Positions 61,501-64,000 of a DNA stretch of 64,000 bases are shown piece after piece. The notes beneath the pieces are model-generated. The model was not told where the DNA came from. It ran no database searches and saw only the letters and a list, made by a program, of their open reading frames with translations. This DNA is from Omphiscola glabra (lineage: Eukaryota; Mollusca; Gastropoda; Lymnaeidae): NCBI GenBank assembly GCA_964017045.1, contig OZ024801.1, forward strand, positions 31,173,257 to 31,237,256. Direction: 5' to 3'. How positions within the stretch are numbered: position 1 is the stretch's first letter; every line of letters begins with the position of its first letter. The translations under genes and the position numbers were made by a program.

Positions 61501-62639
61501 TATCACGCTTTTAGCGGTAAACAAACGTAGCTTAAGCCCTAGCAGTTTAAAATTATTTTTGTAATTATTTTATTTCTCTGTGGCATTTTGGGCGAAACTC
61601 ATTTTAGATGTTTGCATCCCGAGTAAATATCGCATTCCTTTATCCATTTAAATTGAAGTACTAAGTAAATTACTCATATGAGTACCGTTGTCACCCTCTC
61701 CAGACTACTACCCCATCGACCTCCTACGACTCTGTCTTCTTCGGTGTTACTCTGCTCTAGTGGCAACCTTCTTCTCTACTAGTAGCAAACTGCTCTGGAT
61801 TCACCCTGTTCAGTTTACAACCTGCTCCTGTATTAAATAACAATCGGTTATGAAACCGTCCTAAGGGGACTTTTAAATGTGTCATTTCTCCATTTTGGTG
61901 TCACCCCTGTGATGGTGTATCTCTGTTCAGTCCGCACCAAAGGTGACGCCACTGCTTACGATTATATTGTTTTTTTCTCGTGGAGAAGAATGGTATCCTT
62001 TTCTTTTGGCGCACTGCTCTTGTATTTAAATACATTCCGTTAAAAAAAACACTCGAATGATTTAGTACGTGAGCAACTGCAGGCATGTCCCCACGCAAGG
62101 TCTCAAAATAGCAGTTCGCATACAAGGGGGTTGCTTGAAGAAATTGAAGACATCGATTTTTTAGCCTATCCATATTCTTATTATAGTTATTATATATTAT
62201 TATAGTTTCTGCTTTGTGTTACAGGTATATCGTACGTTTATCATTTTTAATACACATTTGTATAATAGTGATTCTGCTTTATTTTCAACCAATTTTTACC
62301 AACGATCTCCCCATAATTATTGCTGTTGATATCGCATTGAAAAAAAAATCTGACGTTTTTGTTTATGATGGTTATATCAAGATAAGTTCAAAAAAGCATT
62401 TGAAAGAAACAAAACAAAAAACACACGTTTTTCTAAACATAACACGAAGAGCATATTTTTCTCTCTCTTTCCAAATATCTTTACTGTTAAAGTGTTAAGA
62501 GATCGATCACAAATTTTGGAACATTTTTGTTAGCCAAAGATATTGTAAAACTACGAATAATGAAATGGTTACATTAATAGACCTGCCTAACTAAAAGATG
62601 AAGGGGTGTTATCTTAATCAGTAAATAACATTTTTTTTA
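61501..62639. other. No gene recognised
   Basis: Two short ORFs (61901-62173 minus, 62214-62498 plus) have no recognisable domain. GGCGTCACC-type motifs near 61900-61960 hint at another MITE end. Confidence 0.3.
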
Positions 62640-63047
62640 AAGTTTCGAGGAGGATATTAAATTTAATCTAGAGTATTCCAATAAGTTCTATATTTATCTA
62701 GGGGGAAATATAATGGGATCTAAAAGCTTATTTAAATTTTAGTTTAGTTCTATTGATTTCTATATTTTCATGGGGCTTTTCTCTAAACATACCCTTCATA
62801 ATCCGGGAACATGATCCCACCAAGGAACAGGATCCTAAAGAGGAATGACATCCAACAGTAAACTTGAACCCACAGGGAATGCGATCCCATCGGGTAACGG
62901 GATAAAACCGGGATCGGGATCCTCTCAGGAAAGGGATCCCATCGGACAAGAGGCTCCCACAATGAAACGGGATCCCAAAGAGAATGGGATTGGGATTATA
63001 ACGGGATCGGGATCCCACCTGAAAACGGGACCCCACCGGGATCGGTA

Positions 63048-63090
<43 letters not shown>
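62640..63090. repeat. GGGATC-rich dispersed repeat, copy 2, ending in (TA)n
   Basis: It starts with GAGGAGGATATTAAATTTAATCTAGA, matching about 1107-1132. It continues through GGGATC-rich sequence, including the GAAACGGGATCCCAAAGAGA segment, and ends in a (TA)n tract at 63044-63088. It is the second copy of the family at 430-1480. Confidence 0.7.
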
Positions 63091-63092
<2 letters not shown>

Positions 63093-63920
63093 TTGAAAAA
63101 AAACCGACTTGATTGTCCTTTTTAAAACATTTTTTAAAGAGTAGTTACTGCAGGTAAAGATCATATGTGACATCACACCTTTTAATTAAACAAAACAATC
63201 ATACATACGAAGTTTGAAATTGACAGTGCTGTTTAACTTTATGTTGTGTTTGAAGTTAGATGTATTCTGTCAGAAAATTTTACTTTTATAAATTTAATAG
63301 TTTAATAATGAAGTGTTTTTTATTTTAAAATTTAATTAGTTGTTAATTTTTTAAAAAGTTCGAAAGTGTGGCTTTTTTTTTTTTTTTGTCTATGGTAAAA
63401 CTTTGAAATATTTAGAAAAGGTAATTATTATGCGTAGGTTTTTTAAAAAATGCATTTATCAATTTATCTATTTATTTTATTATTATTTATATTTTTATTT
63501 TTGCGTTCAAAGTATAGAGTAATGTTAGCAGTACTTCTTTTTAATTTTTTTTTTTTTTACACACACCTTAAAAAAAATTGTGCATCAAATTTGCTTAAAC
63601 AAATGGATAGTTTTAATACACATGATAAACACCAATATTATTTATTAACATCTTAAAGTGAATAAGTATTTGTATAAAACAGCATTGCCAAGAAAAGCCA
63701 CGACTTGATTTTTCGATTCTCCCTGACACTTTCAGTTTTGTCATCCCCCCACCACCCTTTTTTTTTAAACCCCACCCTTTAAAAAAAAAAGAAAATCAAA
63801 TCAAATTCGATAGTTAAAAATAATTTAAAAAATTCGTATCAAAATTTTGGACTCCTAAATATACGAGGCTCCCTACAGCCGCCAGGGTTGAAGGCACACG
63901 TGACAACTCTGAGGTAAAGA
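63091..63920. other. No gene recognised
   Basis: AT-rich DNA with T-runs and a CCCACC/TTTTTT patch near 63745. Confidence 0.4.
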
Positions 63921-64000
63921 CAGAGCCGTCGCGTGACCTTTGGAGGCCCACTGCCCTTTTCTAAATTGTTTCCCTTGCATTCAAAGTTGTCGGTCCTGCC
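63921..64000 (+). mobile_element. Possible hAT MITE cut by the window end
   Basis: It starts CAGAGCCGTCGCG, as at 4558, then has GGAGGCCCACTGCCC. The other end would lie outside the window. Confidence 0.35.

Noticed and set aside
61901..62173. 90-codon minus-strand ORF
   Set aside because: No recognisable domain, and possible MITE-end motifs at one edge; insufficient support.

Overview
The window is animal nuclear DNA. It has spliced genes with GT-AG introns, no operon structure, many minisatellites and many small terminal-inverted-repeat (TIR) transposons. I infer a lophotrochozoan, probably a gastropod mollusc, from the overall style of the genome; nothing in the sequence proves this. No viral, plasmid or bacterial segment was recognised.

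Layout. Positions 1-37.5 kb form a gene-poor repeat field in which I could not support any protein-coding gene. It holds about twenty minisatellite arrays with units of 13-60 bp, more than fifteen G or C homopolymer runs of 10 nt or longer, and many non-autonomous hAT-type elements. Several of these elements have exact or 7-of-8 target-site duplications (1620-1797, 6258-6440, 25805-26018, 29959-30634, 31463-31650, 34241-34402, 34555-34750). Positions 38.1-44.7 kb carry a complete cyclin A gene on the + strand: ten coding exons encoding 426 aa, with a KEN box and a D-box, plus a cell-cycle-type promoter. Positions 44.7-51 kb are intergenic and hold a decayed hAT transposase relic with recognisable TIRs. 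Positions 51.06-58.75 kb carry a complete EXOSC9 (RRP45) exosome subunit gene on the - strand: thirteen coding exons encoding 394 aa, one of them only 16 nt long. Positions 59-64 kb are AT-rich intergenic DNA with repeats, one of which is also found at the start of the window.

The two genes lie tail to tail. Human CCNA2 and EXOSC9 are also convergent neighbours, so this looks like old conserved microsynteny. The two proteins act separately: cyclin A drives CDK activity in S phase and mitosis, and EXOSC9 is a structural RNase PH-type subunit of the RNA exosome ring.

Exon coordinates were worked out by hand from splice-site consensus, reading-frame continuity and similarity to the known families. 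Repeat boundaries are approximate to a few bases unless a target-site duplication fixes them.
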